Origin: Orobanche coerulescens
Taxonomy: Eukaryota > Streptophyta > Magnoliopsida > Lamiales > Orobanchaceae
Direction: 5' to 3'
NCBI GenBank assembly: GCA_033398695.1
Contig: CM065818.1
Coordinates: forward strand, 79,976,092-80,040,091
DNA length: 64,000 bases
Shown here: positions 21,353 through 33,048 of the stretch, piece after piece
Layout of the letters: each line of letters begins with the position of its first letter
Position numbering within the stretch: position 1 is the first letter of the stretch
Notes under the pieces: generated by a model
Told to the model about the DNA's origin: nothing
The model's input: the letters and a program-made list of their open reading frames with translations, nothing else
Database searches by the model: none
Program-made: the position numbers and the translations under genes

Positions 21353-24144
21353 TGTCATGCCCCCAACGTCGGGAAGAACGAGGGCACGACACATCGGTCG
21401 ATCAATCAATCAAAGAGCAACAATAAATAGCGGAAGCAAAATAACGATTGGATAAAATTTCAAAACAACAATCTTAACCCGATGTTCTAAGATGCGTTGT
21501 GACAAAAGCTGATAATCAAAATTACAATGATCATAAGTTTGCAGCGGAAAAATACCAAACGAGTTAAGTACGAAGCATAATTAACTATTACAAGTTGGGA
21601 TAACAACAGAAAATTCTAATTCTTGATGGCAGTCTTCTATTCAGTCTCTTCCTCGAAAACTTCTTGATCTTCGACTGGTGGGTCATGCTCTGGTTTTAAA
21701 AGGGACAACGGTGGGGTGAGACAAAAGGTCTGAGTGAGTGGGTGATTGTGTGCGAGTGTGGCTCTTTTCTTTGAAAATTTTTAAGTGATGCATGATTTTA
21801 TCAATTATGAGAAAGTGGAAACAGTTACAATTACATCGGAATTTTATAAAAAACAATAATCATTATGTAGTTGTAATATTATAATCCTATCCCCGTGGAC
21901 GGATGTCAAGTCAAGAAGTCAGTCAATCAGTCGATCGGTGAATCTAGTTTCGAATCCTGCCGATGTGGACTTTGGATTCTAGACTCTCCTTATTACTCCT
22001 AGCAATATATGTCGTCGCCCCAAGATTTGGACCGTCGCCCCAATAGTTGAGCCTTCGCTCTCACACTTAGCGTGTGCTTCCTTATCTCTTATCTGGGCTT
22101 AGTATGTCCTTAGTTGTGGGTCAATATCTAGATCACATCATAATCGCGATTATACCCCAAGTCTACGACCCAGGTCCCTCGGAACAGTCCGTTCCTCGGT
22201 TATAGGAATAGGAAACAACGGCAGCCTCGTTCAGGAACCGCAGCCGCGCTGCTCGATCCAAGACTCGGTCTAACTGTCCCGACTCGATTTGGGACTCTAT
22301 AGGTGGCTCCTACAACTCAAGAGGTGGCTCCCAGATTGGAGGTCGGTTCTCTGTTTCGTATGGGCTCTTGAGGTGGCCCCCGTCCGTCGACGTGGCACTT
22401 TGTCCCGGTAGAGTTAGAGGCGGACCCGTCCGTGGCACTTTGTTTGTATAGCACTTGGTTCCCGGACAGTCACAGATATCAAATTGACACATTTCACAAG
22501 TATCACGTAAACATTCGGTCAGTGAGGTTAATAGCGTCTTTTGATTAAGTATGGAATATGGTTACTTATATTTGTGGCACGGTAATACGGGATAGGACTT
22601 GTATATAATTTGAAAATACTATCAAAATTTTTTCAACGGTTTGTTGAGTTTAGGTCAGATATATTAAATGGGTAGGTTCGACGAAACGAAACGAGGGTTT
22701 TCTGAAGTAGGTAGAAAGGACGTTTTTACCCTTATGTTCGAGCCTAAGCGTTTGGAGTATGAAACGAAATCGGATGGTTATGAAAATTTATGAGGAATCC
22801 AAAAATACTTCCTCGACTCCAGATTTAAGGAAAATTCAGAAATTTCCAGTTTCGGGACTGAAATTTCCTGAAATTACAGTATCGCCTCAAAACTTAAGAA
22901 AATCGTTCCGAGGCTTATAGAGCTATGAATTCAGCTCAGAATTTAACGAAATTTTACGAGATGACAAGTGATGAACCTGGAATTCTAGATTTATGAAAAT
23001 GCCAGAAATTTTCGGACTTGGTCCAGAAGTTTTGAATTCTTGCATTTTGACCCCCAAAATTATTTTAAAATTGCAATTTGGACTATAAGTTTAGATATCG
23101 AACTCCGAATCACTTAAAACTTTATGGACAGCCCATACATGATATAATATGCACTATCAAAGGTCCAAAATATTTTATTTTCATAAATTTCAGTTTAGTA
23201 CCCAAACTTTAAGAAAATTCGAATTATGCCCAAAAGTTCCGTTTACTCGTTTCAAGTCCCGTTTTGACCACAAATAATTTATCCACATACCATATCTTAG
23301 TCATATAACACAAGTTCCAGATTTTTTATAGAGTTTACAAGAAATTACGAAGAAGTCATGAAATTTCAATTTTTCACATAATCGGAATCCGACTACCAAA
23401 TCGGATGTCATTTAAATTAACTAAAATCCTATTGCATGTTAATATAATCATATAATACATCTTTAAAACATACATTCATATAAGAATTTCAGATTAGTAC
23501 ATGCTCTATATTTTTCATAACTTTAGAATCGTAGTTCATGAAGAAAACGATATATATGTATTTTTAATATAAATTTTATAGCATAAATTCTAACATGAAG
23601 TTTTTCACAAATTTCTCATCATTATATAAGAAGAACTTTTAGATTTATAACATGCATCACAAGCAAAAATAAGAGTTATTAATTTAAAAGTTTGAAAGAG
23701 TTTCACCCATCTCGGTTCTTGCCGAAAGTAGTCGATTCTAGGTCCCGTGAGTGGAAAAATAATCTCCCCTCTTAATCTATATGGTTCGTCCAATTCATGA
23801 ATCCAAGATTTATGTTTTGTTTGCATGTTTTAGGATTTAGTTAGATTAGGATGGTAGTAACTATAATTTACAAAAGGAAATGTGGGAAAAGAATTACCTA
23901 TTTTTTTTTTGCTTGAATTTTCTTCTTCTTCCTCCTTCTTCCTCTTGGTTCGGCAATCACATCTCTCTCTCTAGTCTCTCAATGCAGATTTTTTATTGTT
24001 GTAGTAAGTGTAAAGGGTGGTTAGGTTAGTGTGTAAGTATTTAAAGTTAGGATAATGAGGGTTGGGAAGTGAAATGGGAACATGTGTCAAGAGTCTTGCA
24101 TGAAGACTCTAGAATCCCTTCTCTTTTTCCTCCCTTGGCCGCCC

Positions 24145-24178
<34 letters not shown>

Positions 24179-24538
24179 CATCTTTTTTTTGTTAATTTGA
24201 GAGTATAATTATAATTGTAATAGTTGGTAATTTAATTAGTTGGGTTGGGCTAGTTAGTTAGTTGGGCTTTAAATTGTAAATTCAAGTCTTAGGAATTTTA
24301 TTGAGTTGGGTTGAGTCCATTAGTGAGTCTACATGTAATTAGGTGTTGACACATAACCCAATAGGTGAATCAATATACTATTTTAATTTTATTATTCGGT
24401 TTATCAAATAAATTACGAAGTTAAAGGGTGAAATAAAATAAAATAGATGTAGGTTATATCAGGTCATAAAATAAATATTGTCAAAATTCATCATGATATT
24501 GTACATGTGATAAGCCATCGAATTTAAGGGGTTTTACA
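21353..24538 (-). repeat. 3' LTR of Tekay-A
   Basis: 3186 bp. Minus strand starts TGTAAAACCCCTTAAATTCG and ends GGGGGCATGACA. The inner 480 bp (21353-21835) match the 5' LTR remnant at 30470-30948 closely, including CATCGGTCGATCAATCAATC. A TG microsatellite lies at 24148-24177. No coding capacity except the last 15 nt of pol at its start. The long AT-rich stretch 22500-24450 contains nothing else I recognise. Confidence 0.85.
24148..24177. repeat. TG dinucleotide microsatellite
   Basis: About 14 TG units in a row within the Tekay-A LTR. Confidence 0.9.
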
Positions 24539-25384
24539 TCCTCCCCTCCTTAGAAGAATTTGGTCCCCAAATTCCTTCTCAAATATTTCGGGGTAAGATT
24601 TCTTCATTTCTTCCTCAGCCTCCCACGTAGCGTCTTCCTCTGTGTTGTGATTTGACCAGACAACTTTAAACAAAGAAATTCGCTTCCTCATCAATTCGCG
24701 TACTTGACGGTCGAGGATCTTGATCGGCTTCTCTTTATAAGACAAGTTATCTTTGATCGGCGGGATGTCAGAAGTAAGAATGTGCGTCGGGTCTGGATGA
24801 TACTTCTTTAACCTCGAGATATGAAAAACATCGTGCATTCCGGCCAGATTGGATGGTAACTCCAGCCGGTACGCCAATCGTCCAATTCTTTCCGTGATTT
24901 TGAATGGTCCGACGTATCGGGGACTCAGCTTTCCTCCTTTTCTTGACGCTATTAAACTATTCCGTGGAGCTAGCCTCAGGAAGATTTGATCTCCTACTTC
25001 AAATTCTAGATCCTTCTGATGTTGATCGGCGTAACTTTTCTGTCTGCTTTGTGTTGTGCTGATCCTATCCTTGATTAGTCGTATTTTATCTACGGCCCCC
25101 TTCACCAAATCTGTACTCATTACTGAAGGTTCCGTTCGTTGAGTCTTTGGCGTCCAATGGTCATCAATTTCATAATGGAGCAGGGATCGACACTTCCTCC
25201 CATACATAGCTTCGTAAGGTACCATTCCGATGGTCGCTTGGTAGCGGTTGTTATATGCAAACTCGGCTAATGGCAGGTGGTGATCCCAATTTCTTTGAAA
25301 GTCTAGTACGCAGGTGCGTAGCATATCTTCAAGGATCTGGATGGTTCGCTCAGATTGCCCGTCGGTCTGGGGATGCGCACTTGC
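24524..25384 (-). pseudogene. Tekay-A integrase C-terminus and chromodomain
   Basis: Open from MLRTCVLDFQRNWDHHLP (25324), with HPQTDGQSERT recoverable just upstream in another frame. It continues through LPLAEFAYNNRYQATIGM, the GPFKITERIG and FHISRLKKYHPDP segments, and ends with a chromodomain: IKILDRQVRELMRKRI, FKVVWSNHNTEEDATWEAEEE, SYPEIF. Chromodomains bind methylated histone tails and direct integration to heterochromatin in related elements. The stop codon lies inside the 3' LTR, 15 nt past its start, so PPT and LTR start are translated (RRGGCKTP). Confidence 0.87.
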
Positions 25385-26097
25385 AGACTTTCGTCCTTTT
25401 TAACCGGCACGAAATGTGATGATTTCGTCAATCTGTCGACGATCACCCAAATGGTGTTATAGCCTCCCCTTGTGGTTGGCAAATCTGTGATAAAATCCAT
25501 AGTTACCATTTCCCATTTCCATTCAGGGACTTCTAATGATTGTAGTAGTCCTGAAGGTCGCTGATGTTCAACTTTGACTCTCTGACATGTGAGGCATCGT
25601 GCCACGAATTCTGCCACTTGGTTCTTCATGTTCACCCACCAAAAGTGTTTCTTCAAGTCTCGGTACATCTTGTTACCTCCTGGGTGTATCGTATATCTAC
25701 AGCAATGAGCTTCTTCTAGAATCCGTCTTTTGAGCTCCTCGTCATGAGGTATGCATAACCGTCCATTAAACCTTACCATTCCATCCTTGGTAATTGTAAA
25801 CTCGGGTTTCTCGCCCTTAGTGATCTTGTCCTTAAACTCTTGAAGTTTTGGATCTTTCTCTTGGGCTAATCGAATATCGTCCAATAGATTCGATTTCACT
25901 GTGAGGTTGGCGCAAATTAAATGAGCACCTTCATGAATGGGTTTTAGACAGATCAATTCCTCAAGGGCTTGCCATTCTCGAACCATGAGTCGGGCCACTC
26001 TAGCCTTTCTACTTAAGGCATCAGCCACGACATTGGCTTTCCCTGAGTGGTGTTGAATTTCACAATGGTAATCTTCTATAATCTCTACCCATCTTCT
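25385..26097 (-). pseudogene. Tekay-A integrase N-terminal part with catalytic-core deletion
   Basis: 26028-25420 holds ADALSRKA (end of RNase H), the zinc region RILEEAHCCRYTIHPGGNKM, CLTCQRVKVEHQRPSG, and core Asp in MVTMDFITDLPTT. It then runs KSSHFVPVKKDESLQ straight into the segment before HPQTDGQSERT. The roughly 40 residues between, which contain the second catalytic Asp (usual motif V-S-D-R-D), are absent. This looks like a clean internal deletion near 25390. With it, strand transfer activity would be lost. Confidence 0.85.
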
Positions 26098-27174
26098 CTA
26101 TCGGAGATTAAGTTCCTTTTGAGAAAATAGGTACTTGAGACTTTTATGATCCGTAAACACGGTAAAATCAACGCCGTATAAATGATGTCGCCATTTCTTT
26201 AAGGCGAATACTATTACAGCAAGTTTGAGGTCGTGCGTCGGATAATTGCTCTCGTGCATCTTGAGTTGCCTGGAAGCATATGCGATAACTTTACCATTCT
26301 GTATCAGTACGGCACCGAGGCTATCCTTTGAGGCGCCACTATATACGACAAATCCTTGTGTTCCTTCTGGAAGTGTCAATATCAGTGTGGTGGTAAGTCT
26401 CTTATTGAGTTCCAGGAAACTTGACTCGCATTTATCCATCCATTCAAATTTTACTTGTTTCTGGGTCAGCCGTGTGATGGGTCCTGCTAACTTCGAGAAG
26501 TCCTTGATGAATTTGCGGTAGTAGCCCGCAAGTCCAAGAAATCTTCTGACCTCAGTGACATTTTCCGGCCTCTTGCAATCCATAATAGTCTCTATTTTAG
26601 ATGGATCTACTGCAATCCCTTCTCCAGAAATAATGTGGCTCAGAAATGCCACTTCCCTCAACCAAAATTCACACTTGTTGTACTTGGCGTACAACTTGTG
26701 CTGCCTTAGTGTATCCAACACTAGTCTAAGATGTCTCTCGTGATCTTTTTCCGACTTAGAGTACACGAGTATGACATCGATGAAAATTACTACGAATTGA
26801 TCGAGATGGGGTTGAAATACTTTGTGCATTAAATCCATAAATGCTGCAGGAGCATTCGTGAGTCCAAAAGGCATCACTACAAACTCGTAGTGGTCGTATC
26901 TAGTTTGGAATGCAGTTTTAGGAACATCTTCATTCTTAATCTTTAACTGGTAATATCCTTGTTGAAGATAGAACTTAGAATACGTCGTAGCTCCTTGGAG
27001 TTGTTTAAACAACTCATCTATCATCGGGAGAGGATACTTATTTTTAACTGTAACACTGTTGAGTTCATGGTAATCTATGCAAAGCCTCAATGTTCCGTTC
27101 TTCTTTTCGACAAACAATATTGGAGCTTCCCAAGGTGATACACTGGGTTGTACAAAACCCATGTCGAGTAACTT
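26098..27174 (-). pseudogene. Tekay-A reverse transcriptase and RNase H, catalytic residues lost
   Basis: 354-codon open frame. RT landmarks: [90 protein letters not shown]. RNase [53 protein letters not shown]. Two catalytic Asp of RT are replaced: the usual SKIDL reads SKFYL (residue 65 Tyr) and the usual FIDD reads FIDV (residue 130 Val). The first RNase H Asp is also changed (YSGASKD instead of a D-A-S form). It is open but enzymatically dead by these changes. Confidence 0.87.
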
Positions 27175-27777
27175 CTACGGTTGGACCTTCAACTTTTGCA
27201 GCTCCAGTGGTTCCATTCGATATGGTGCCTTTGCAATGGGTGCCTTCCCAGGCATGATTTTGATATTAAATTCAACCTCTCTGTCAGGTGGTAGGGAGGT
27301 TAATTCTTCGGGAAATACATCAGGGTATTCGGATACTACACGTATGGTTTCTATGCCCGAATTACTCTTGGGCTTGTTAATGATGAAGACTAAAAATCTG
27401 GTTGCCCCTTTGGCAACTGCCTTCCTAGCCTTGATAGCTGATATTATAGGTGCTAGGTTGACTCTAGTGTCTCTAATTAATTCCATAATTGGCTTGTTAG
27501 GTTCGCAAAACCTAACTATCTTAGAGTGACAATCTAATTGTGCGTAGTGTTTGGACAGCCAATCCATTCCTAGGATGACGTCATACTCCAATATTGGAAG
27601 CACTACTAAATCGGCAGAGGAACAGTTACCACTGATGATCACAGCACATGCAGAATGGACTTTATCCGCTAGCTGACTAACTCCCATGGGGGTAGATAGT
27701 TCTAGGCATAATATTAAGGATTCTAACAGCCTATCAAGTTTCTTGGAAAAATGCGATGCAACAAACGAGTGGGACGA
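27175..27777 (-). pseudogene. Tekay-A aspartic protease and pol linker
   Basis: A 170-codon frame (27687-27175) with VLPILEYDVILGMDWLSKHYAQLDC, the C-terminal protease flap region, then SEYPDVFPEELTSLPPDREVEF and APYRMEPLELQKLKVQP, the usual approach to RT. The active site upstream (27790-27770) reads TLIDP then a stop then SSHSFVASHF, where DSGAxHSF is expected. So the active-site Gly codon position is a stop and Ser is Pro. Confidence 0.83.
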
Positions 27778-28885
27778 TCATGGATCTATAAGTGTTCGTG
27801 CAAGTTGATTAGATATCAGGAGTGTACCTTCCACCACATCGTTGTTTTCCGGTGCCTCCTGGCCAGTTAGAGCAAATACTCGTGCTGGGGCTTTCCCTCG
27901 GTTATTTCCTAGATTAGCTGCAGTAGCTAGTTTGATCGTCGGGGGGTCCACATCTGGGCATTCTCGAATTTGATGATCTGAACTGCCGCAACGTAGGCAC
28001 TTTCCGAGCTTCTTCCAACACAAATCTGACTTATGTCCTTTCCTACCACAGTGGGTGCATGGCGTTGTTGGTTTGGTGATAATTGGTGCTTTTGCTCCGC
28101 TTGGACTCCCCTGAGCTCCCGTCCTTTTAAACTTCTGTGGTGGCCTTGATGTTGGTCGGGTGGCAGGCCTATTGGCATTGTTGGAGAAACGGCTTTGCTG
28201 TTGAGCTAACCTTGCAATTCCGCTCTCGATCCGAGTGGCGGATACCACAGCTTCGGCAAGTGTAGTTAGTTAAACAGTTAAAAGGTTATGTAGAAGTGTA
28301 TGTCTTAGTCCTCGAGTGAATTTGTACAGCATGTCTTCCTCAGTTGTTACCAATTCGGGTGCGTATTTAGATAACCTGTTAAACTGGGCTTCATATTGAG
28401 CGACTGTCATGGCTCCTTGCTTCAAGTGGTAGAACTCGTCTCGTCTAGCTTCTATGGCTGTTGCTGACACGTATTGAGTTCGAAAGTCTATCAGGAAGTT
28501 AGCCCATGTCCTGACACAGTTTTCTCTCATCCAACGTTCGTTACATCCTCCACCAGTCATGAGATGCGTCCTTGAATCGGAATATAGCTAGTGAAATCCG
28601 TTGTTCATCAGTACATTGAAGGGCGTTGAAAATTCCTTCAATTTTCTCTAGCCAGAGTTCGGCTTTGATATCATCGGGTTCCCCGTCAAAGGTAGGCGGG
28701 TTGAAGCGTAAGAATCTTTCCAAGGTGCGATCATGAGTTTCGTTGTTGTTCCCGTTGTTAGCAGTCTGCTGTTGTAGGAAGTTTGTCAATTGAGCGAGGG
28801 TTTGAGCCATGGCATCGTTCCCATTTCCTCCTCGTGAAGGAGAGCGTGAGCGATCATCGCGTTGATGCTGCTCGTCACGATTCAT
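27778..28885 (-). pseudogene. Tekay-A Gag with zinc knuckle(s)
   Basis: Starts MNRDEQHQRDDRSRSPSRGG (28885) and continues as FLRFNPPTFDGEPDDIKAELWLEKIEGIFNAL, the retrotransposon gag domain. It is broken near 28545, resumes in NCVRTWANFLIDFRTQYVS and AQYEAQFNRLSKYAPELV, breaks at a stop near 28270, and ends with CTHCGRKGHKSDLC and CLRCGSSDHQIREC, two C-x2-C-x4-H-x4-C knuckles (about 28045 and 27985). Two knuckles are unusual but known in some Gypsy Gags. Confidence 0.85.
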
Positions 28886-29345
28886 GCGAGGGCGTCCACG
28901 TCTTCGATCAGCAATCTATTATAAGTTAGGGAATGTGTGAAGAATTTACGGTCCTATGTGGAATTTGTTAGTGTTCTATGTTGTTATGCAGAATTAAGTG
29001 CACGATTGAACACTAATAATTTGTAGATAATGTGATAAAAGTTAGTTGTTGTTATTTGAAGATTTGTTAATGAATCAAGTTAATATATAAAACTAATTGA
29101 GTTCATATCAAATGATAATCGTTGCTATAAGTAACTAAATTATTCTATTAATCAGGACCGTCATATTCAAACAAGATTATCGTTAATACATAACCATAAC
29201 ACACCAAAATACGAAATTCAGTCGTTTAGTCTCACATTCTAGGGAAATGTCAAATAGAAATAAATAACATAACTTCATAACCAAGTCTTTAGTCCTCTAC
29301 GGAACCCATCCTCACATCCTCCTCGGGGTCCTCCTTCAGGTCCTT
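28886..29345 (-). other. Tekay-A leader between upstream ORF and gag
   Basis: About 460 bp, AT-rich on both strands. I see no ORF or structured element. Confidence 0.5.
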
Positions 29346-29920
29346 CTACAGATCCTCCTCGAACTCCTCGTCCGGATCCTCCTCAAAATGCATAAAGTCC
29401 ATCGGTGGAGCATGTGATGCCTCCCATACCTCAGTCGTGGAGTATGGGAATAGTCGCATCACCATAGCTAATTTCTTCCTGGCCACCAACTGGAACTCTT
29501 CTTGCTCGCGACGTGTGGAACGGATCATATTCCCCAGCATTTTGATCTTATGCATCTGGAAGAATTTGGTTCTGCGAAGCTGGGCAATAGTCCGATCTTT
29601 AGGCGTAGGTGACTCCCCAGGGATTCCACTTTACGATCTAGCTCCAAGTACTCCGGTCTCATACGCTCTAGTGCTTCAAGTAATTCGTTTCTCTGACTAT
29701 GGAATGTCGACGCGTCCTGATGCACACGTGCGATAGCCTCTCTCAAAGACTGGATCTGTCTCTCACGGGTGTCAGTCAAGGTTATCGCATCCACGAGGGT
29801 TCTCGTAATGTTCTCAACCTGAGCCAGTGCCTGTCGAAGCTAATCTTTAGTGATCATCGTCGGTGGAGTAGGTGTATCCTCGTTATCCTGGGTCACAACC
29901 TTCTTATCTGTGGGGTCCAT
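29346..29920 (-). pseudogene. Leader ORF of Tekay-A encoding a coiled-coil-like protein
   Basis: Minus strand opens MDPTDKKVVTQDNEDTPTPP at 29920. After an in-frame TAG (29840-29842) it continues as LRQALAQVENITRTLVDAIT, then RQIQSLREAIARVHQD and NELLEALERMRPEYLELDRK, with Leu/Ile spacing typical of a coiled coil. A single-base slip near 29620 moves it to the frame TPKDRTIAQLRRTKFF, then STRREQEEFQLVARKKLAMV, and it ends in an acidic tail (HFEEDPDEEFEEDL) at 29346. Two breaks over about 190 codons suggest a once-real gene between PBS and gag. I do not recognise the family; nothing suggests a catalytic function. Confidence 0.6.
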
Positions 29921-30450
29921 CTAGTTAATAAAATGAAACTAAGTCAGTATCTCGCAAAATCTAATATCCAATATAAGGCTCTATTAAGCATGAATAATCA
30001 TTAAGGCAGTGAACTTAATGATTCAACAAATATGCTTATACGACACTAGCGACCAAGAAATAATAATACCCCATTTTAGACAAGTAGTGAGGTTTAGTGG
30101 AGTTCAAATGAAATTCATCAAATTCGAATGAATAGTGATATGACTTTGAGAAATGGATAAGTGAAATAATTTATATCCGTTTCAAGAGTTCAATAGAGGA
30201 ATTGATTCAGTCGGGGAAATGCTGTGAATACTTGATCAAGTACCTTGGCCAATGACTTAGGAAATTTGAATTTGACTATGCATATTCCAAGTGAATATCG
30301 ACAAGTCGAAAGAGATCTTTAATGAGAATTGACTCGAGAAATCAATTTTAGGTCTCAATCCTACGGTTCACTTCGTCCTAGGTGAAATTCCCATCTAAGT
30401 CCGAAGAATCTTATCCTGGTTAACCCGTTGTAAGTGTCATTCTCACAAAG
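29921..30450 (-). other. Tekay-A untranslated leader
   Basis: About 530 bp between PBS and leader ORF. No coding or repeat signal seen. Confidence 0.5.
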
Positions 30451-30465
30451 CGGGCCCCGATACCA
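30451..30465 (-). other. Primer binding site of Tekay-A (tRNA-Met-like)
   Basis: Minus strand, four bases after the LTR end, reads TGGTATCGGGGCCCG, close to the plant tRNA-iMet PBS TGGTATCAGAGCC. Confidence 0.8.
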
Positions 30466-30469
30466 CTTC

Positions 30470-30948
30470 TGTCACGCCCCCAACATCGGGAAGGACAAGG
30501 GCGCGACGCATCGGTCGATCAATCAATCAAAGAGCAACAATAAATAGCGGAAGCAAAATAACGATTGGATAAAATTTCAAAACAACAATCTTAACCCGAT
30601 GTTCTAAGATTCGTTGTGACAAAAGCTGATAATCAAAATTACACTGATCATAAGTTTGCAGCGGAAAAATACCAAACGAGTTAAGTACGAAGCATAATTA
30701 ACTATTACAAGTTGGGAGAACAACAGAAAATTTTAAGTCTTGATGGCAGTCTTCTATTGAGTCTCTTCCTTGAAAACTTCTTTGTCTTCGACTGGTGGCT
30801 CATGCTCTGGTTTTAAAAGGGAAAATGGTGGGTGAGACAAAAGGTCTCAATGAGTGGGTGATCGTGTGCGAGTGTGGCTCTTTTCTTTGAAAATTTTTAA
30901 GTGATGCATGATTTTATCAATTATGAGAAAGTAGAAACAGTTACAATT
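30470..30948 (-). repeat. Truncated 5' LTR of Tekay-A (its R/U5-proximal 480 bp)
   Basis: Begins on the plus strand TGTCACGCCCCCAACATCGG and matches 21353-21835 with few changes (for example T/C in TGTCATGCC versus TGTCACGCC). Similarity ends at TTACAATT near 30948, after which Angela-B sequence starts. The outer 2.7 kb of this LTR is not in the window. Confidence 0.85.
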
Positions 30949-31702
30949 CCATTATATAATGATATGTCTTATCATTATGGTGTGAGGAAGAAAAACACGT
31001 AAACATACACCTTAAAGATCAGCCATCAGCCGTGAGCTAAGGTTGGAGGGAGAAAATTTATTTTTCTTGTTCATATTGATTCCTAGCTCTGTTCTTTGAG
31101 AACGAATCAACATACTATTTTTTCGATCAATATCCGACGCGTGTGAAGTAGAGACATTCGGCATTTTTTGTGTTGGATCATTCAACAGCTACAACGAATT
31201 GGATTCGTGTTCGTGCCGGTAACCGGGAAAAGGCTTGCTCGGGTTTTTCCTTCGAAGACTATATTATCAAAGTACTACGAGGGTAAGTATTCTTTGATTA
31301 TCATCCTCGTTATTTTTATTCGTTTATACAATGCTTGATCGATCCGTTTTTGGGTTTGGTTTTATCCGGTTGGACCGGTTTATTTTCCACTGCGTATCTC
31401 GATTTTAATCACCGAATCCCAATAGTAGTATCGGAGCGAGGTCTATTCGATCGTATATTCGATATTAGCATTTTGAATGCTTGGTTATTTTTTTATGATT
31501 TGGAATCATAATTGTTTTAATTGTTAATGTTTAATTGTTCATCTAAAAATTATTTTTCATGATTTTATGTTACAATATAAATCTATTTTTCTTTTGAAAA
31601 ACTGATTTAAATGTGTAATATAAAAATTAGAAAAATATTATTTTGGATCCGGGATGAAAAGACGAGCTAGAAAATTGGCCGGACCCGGCAGCTCGGGGCT
31701 GC
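30949..31702 (+). mobile_element. Angela-B: LTR 3' end, PBS and leader of an Angela-like Copia element
   Basis: Plus-strand fragment. 30949-31425 is the 3' part of an LTR that shares GACGCGTGTGAAGTAGAGACA and TGCTTGATCGATCC with Angela-A. The LTR ends near CGAATCCCAATAG, followed by a PBS-like TAGTATCGGAGC at 31426-31437. The leader runs to about 31702, with a GC-rich end (GGCCGGACCCGGCAGCTCGG). The arrangement repeats almost step for step in Angela-C (57480-58280). No gag follows; instead Sire-C RT begins. Confidence 0.75.
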
Positions 31703-32000
31703 CTAGTTCAAGTATATGTGGATGACATTATATTTGGCTCAACCAACCCTGAGCTATGTGAAAAGTTCTCAAATCTCATACAAGTTGACACTGGAATATT
31801 CATCAACCAAGCAAAGTACACAAGGTATCTGATCAACAGATTTGGCATGGACTCAGCCAAGCCCCTAAGAGTACCAATGAGAACATCCCTACATATTGAT
31901 GCATATGAAGGAGGCATTCCAGTAGATCTAACCCACTACAGATGACTAATTGGATAACTACTATACCTCACTGCAAGCAGACCTGACATTTCATATGAAA
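31703..32000 (+). pseudogene. Sire-C reverse transcriptase fragment
   Basis: Reads VQVYVDDIIFGSTNPELCEK with an intact YVDD box, then IFINQAKYTRYLINRFGMDS, DLTHYR and, after stops, LLYLTASRPDISYET. It aligns directly with Sire-B 11280-11620. Upstream RT and downstream RNase H are gone. Confidence 0.85.
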
Positions 32001-33040
32001 CCCTAATTTCTCATAAAAGTAAAAACCCTAGAATATTCACTACACTAAATCCGAAAATTTTCTATCTGCGGAAATGGAATCAACCATATACTTCAAAGGC
32101 ATCAAGCTCAAGATGGTGAAGGATCAAACCATATTAGCATAGTCGTAGATTCTGCCGGACTTCTGGAGTCAAACAGATCTCTAGTAATGGGGCACCTGAT
32201 CCAGTTGATGAAAAAGAACGGCATCTACCATTTCTTGGACATTAACCCTACTTAGCTATTCAAAGAAGCTATTATTGCCTTCTTCAAGGAAGCCCAAGTG
32301 ATAGAAACGGGCATTGAGAGTTTAATCTTTCGTGAACCAATCACCATTACCAAACAGATAATTGCAGACGCATTCAAAATGGAGATCAGAGGTATTGTAG
32401 TGGAGGCCCTAAAAAAAATCCTATGATATTTGGTACGAGATCAAAATGCCAGAGCAGTCAATGAAAATTAAGTTTACTGCCAAGAAGGGAGACCTGAAGA
32501 AAGAGTACAGATATATGCAAGACATCACAAACAAAATTGTGATGGGCATGGTAGGCAGCTTCGATCAACTGTGATCATCAAAGTACATTGTCCTATGACC
32601 ATTGATTCAGAGGCAAAGGATTAAGAAGTTAGTAAGGGAAGTAAACAAAGTGTCTTGGGACAACGAGAACAACAAATTTGGTCAGAAACTAGCCTTCTAA
32701 ACTCAAATCAGCTGGATTCTTGAGTTTCTTGGTAAGGCCAGAGGCAGAGCTGAAAACTGTCACCTTAGTAAGAGACTTGGTCACCTGGACCAAGCTGCAA
32801 TGGACAAGATTGCAGATAGAAAACCCATAACTGCAGAATTGATAGAAAAGATTACATCTGGAACATCCTCGTACAGAGGACCCTCTGACTCAGATGACAC
32901 TAAATCAGATGGAGTTGACAAAAACGCAGCTGAGATACATGCTCAGACCCCCCCGAAGAAACAACAGCTGAGATTCCACCTGCTCAAATCACAGTTGTCA
33001 TCCCTGAAAAGTCACCTACAACTGAGGTCATTCCAACTGC

Positions 33041-33048
33041 ACCTGAAG
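33041..33048. repeat. Left 8-bp target duplication of hAT-A (ACCTGAAG)
   Basis: Repeated at 33649-33656 directly after the element. Confidence 0.85.

Larger units (their letters stand above)
21353..30948 (-). mobile_element. Tekay-A: Tekay/Del-type Gypsy chromovirus, 5' LTR truncated
   Basis: Minus strand: partial 5' LTR (30948-30470), PBS, leader with an ORF (29920-29346), gag (28885-27778), protease, RT-RNase H, integrase, chromodomain, PPT, 3' LTR (24538-21353). RT before integrase identifies Gypsy; the C-terminal chromodomain and 3.2-kb LTR point to the Tekay lineage. The element carries stops, an internal integrase deletion and lost RT catalytic residues. The 5' LTR stops matching the 3' LTR at about 30948, where Angela-B sequence begins. 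Confidence 0.87.
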
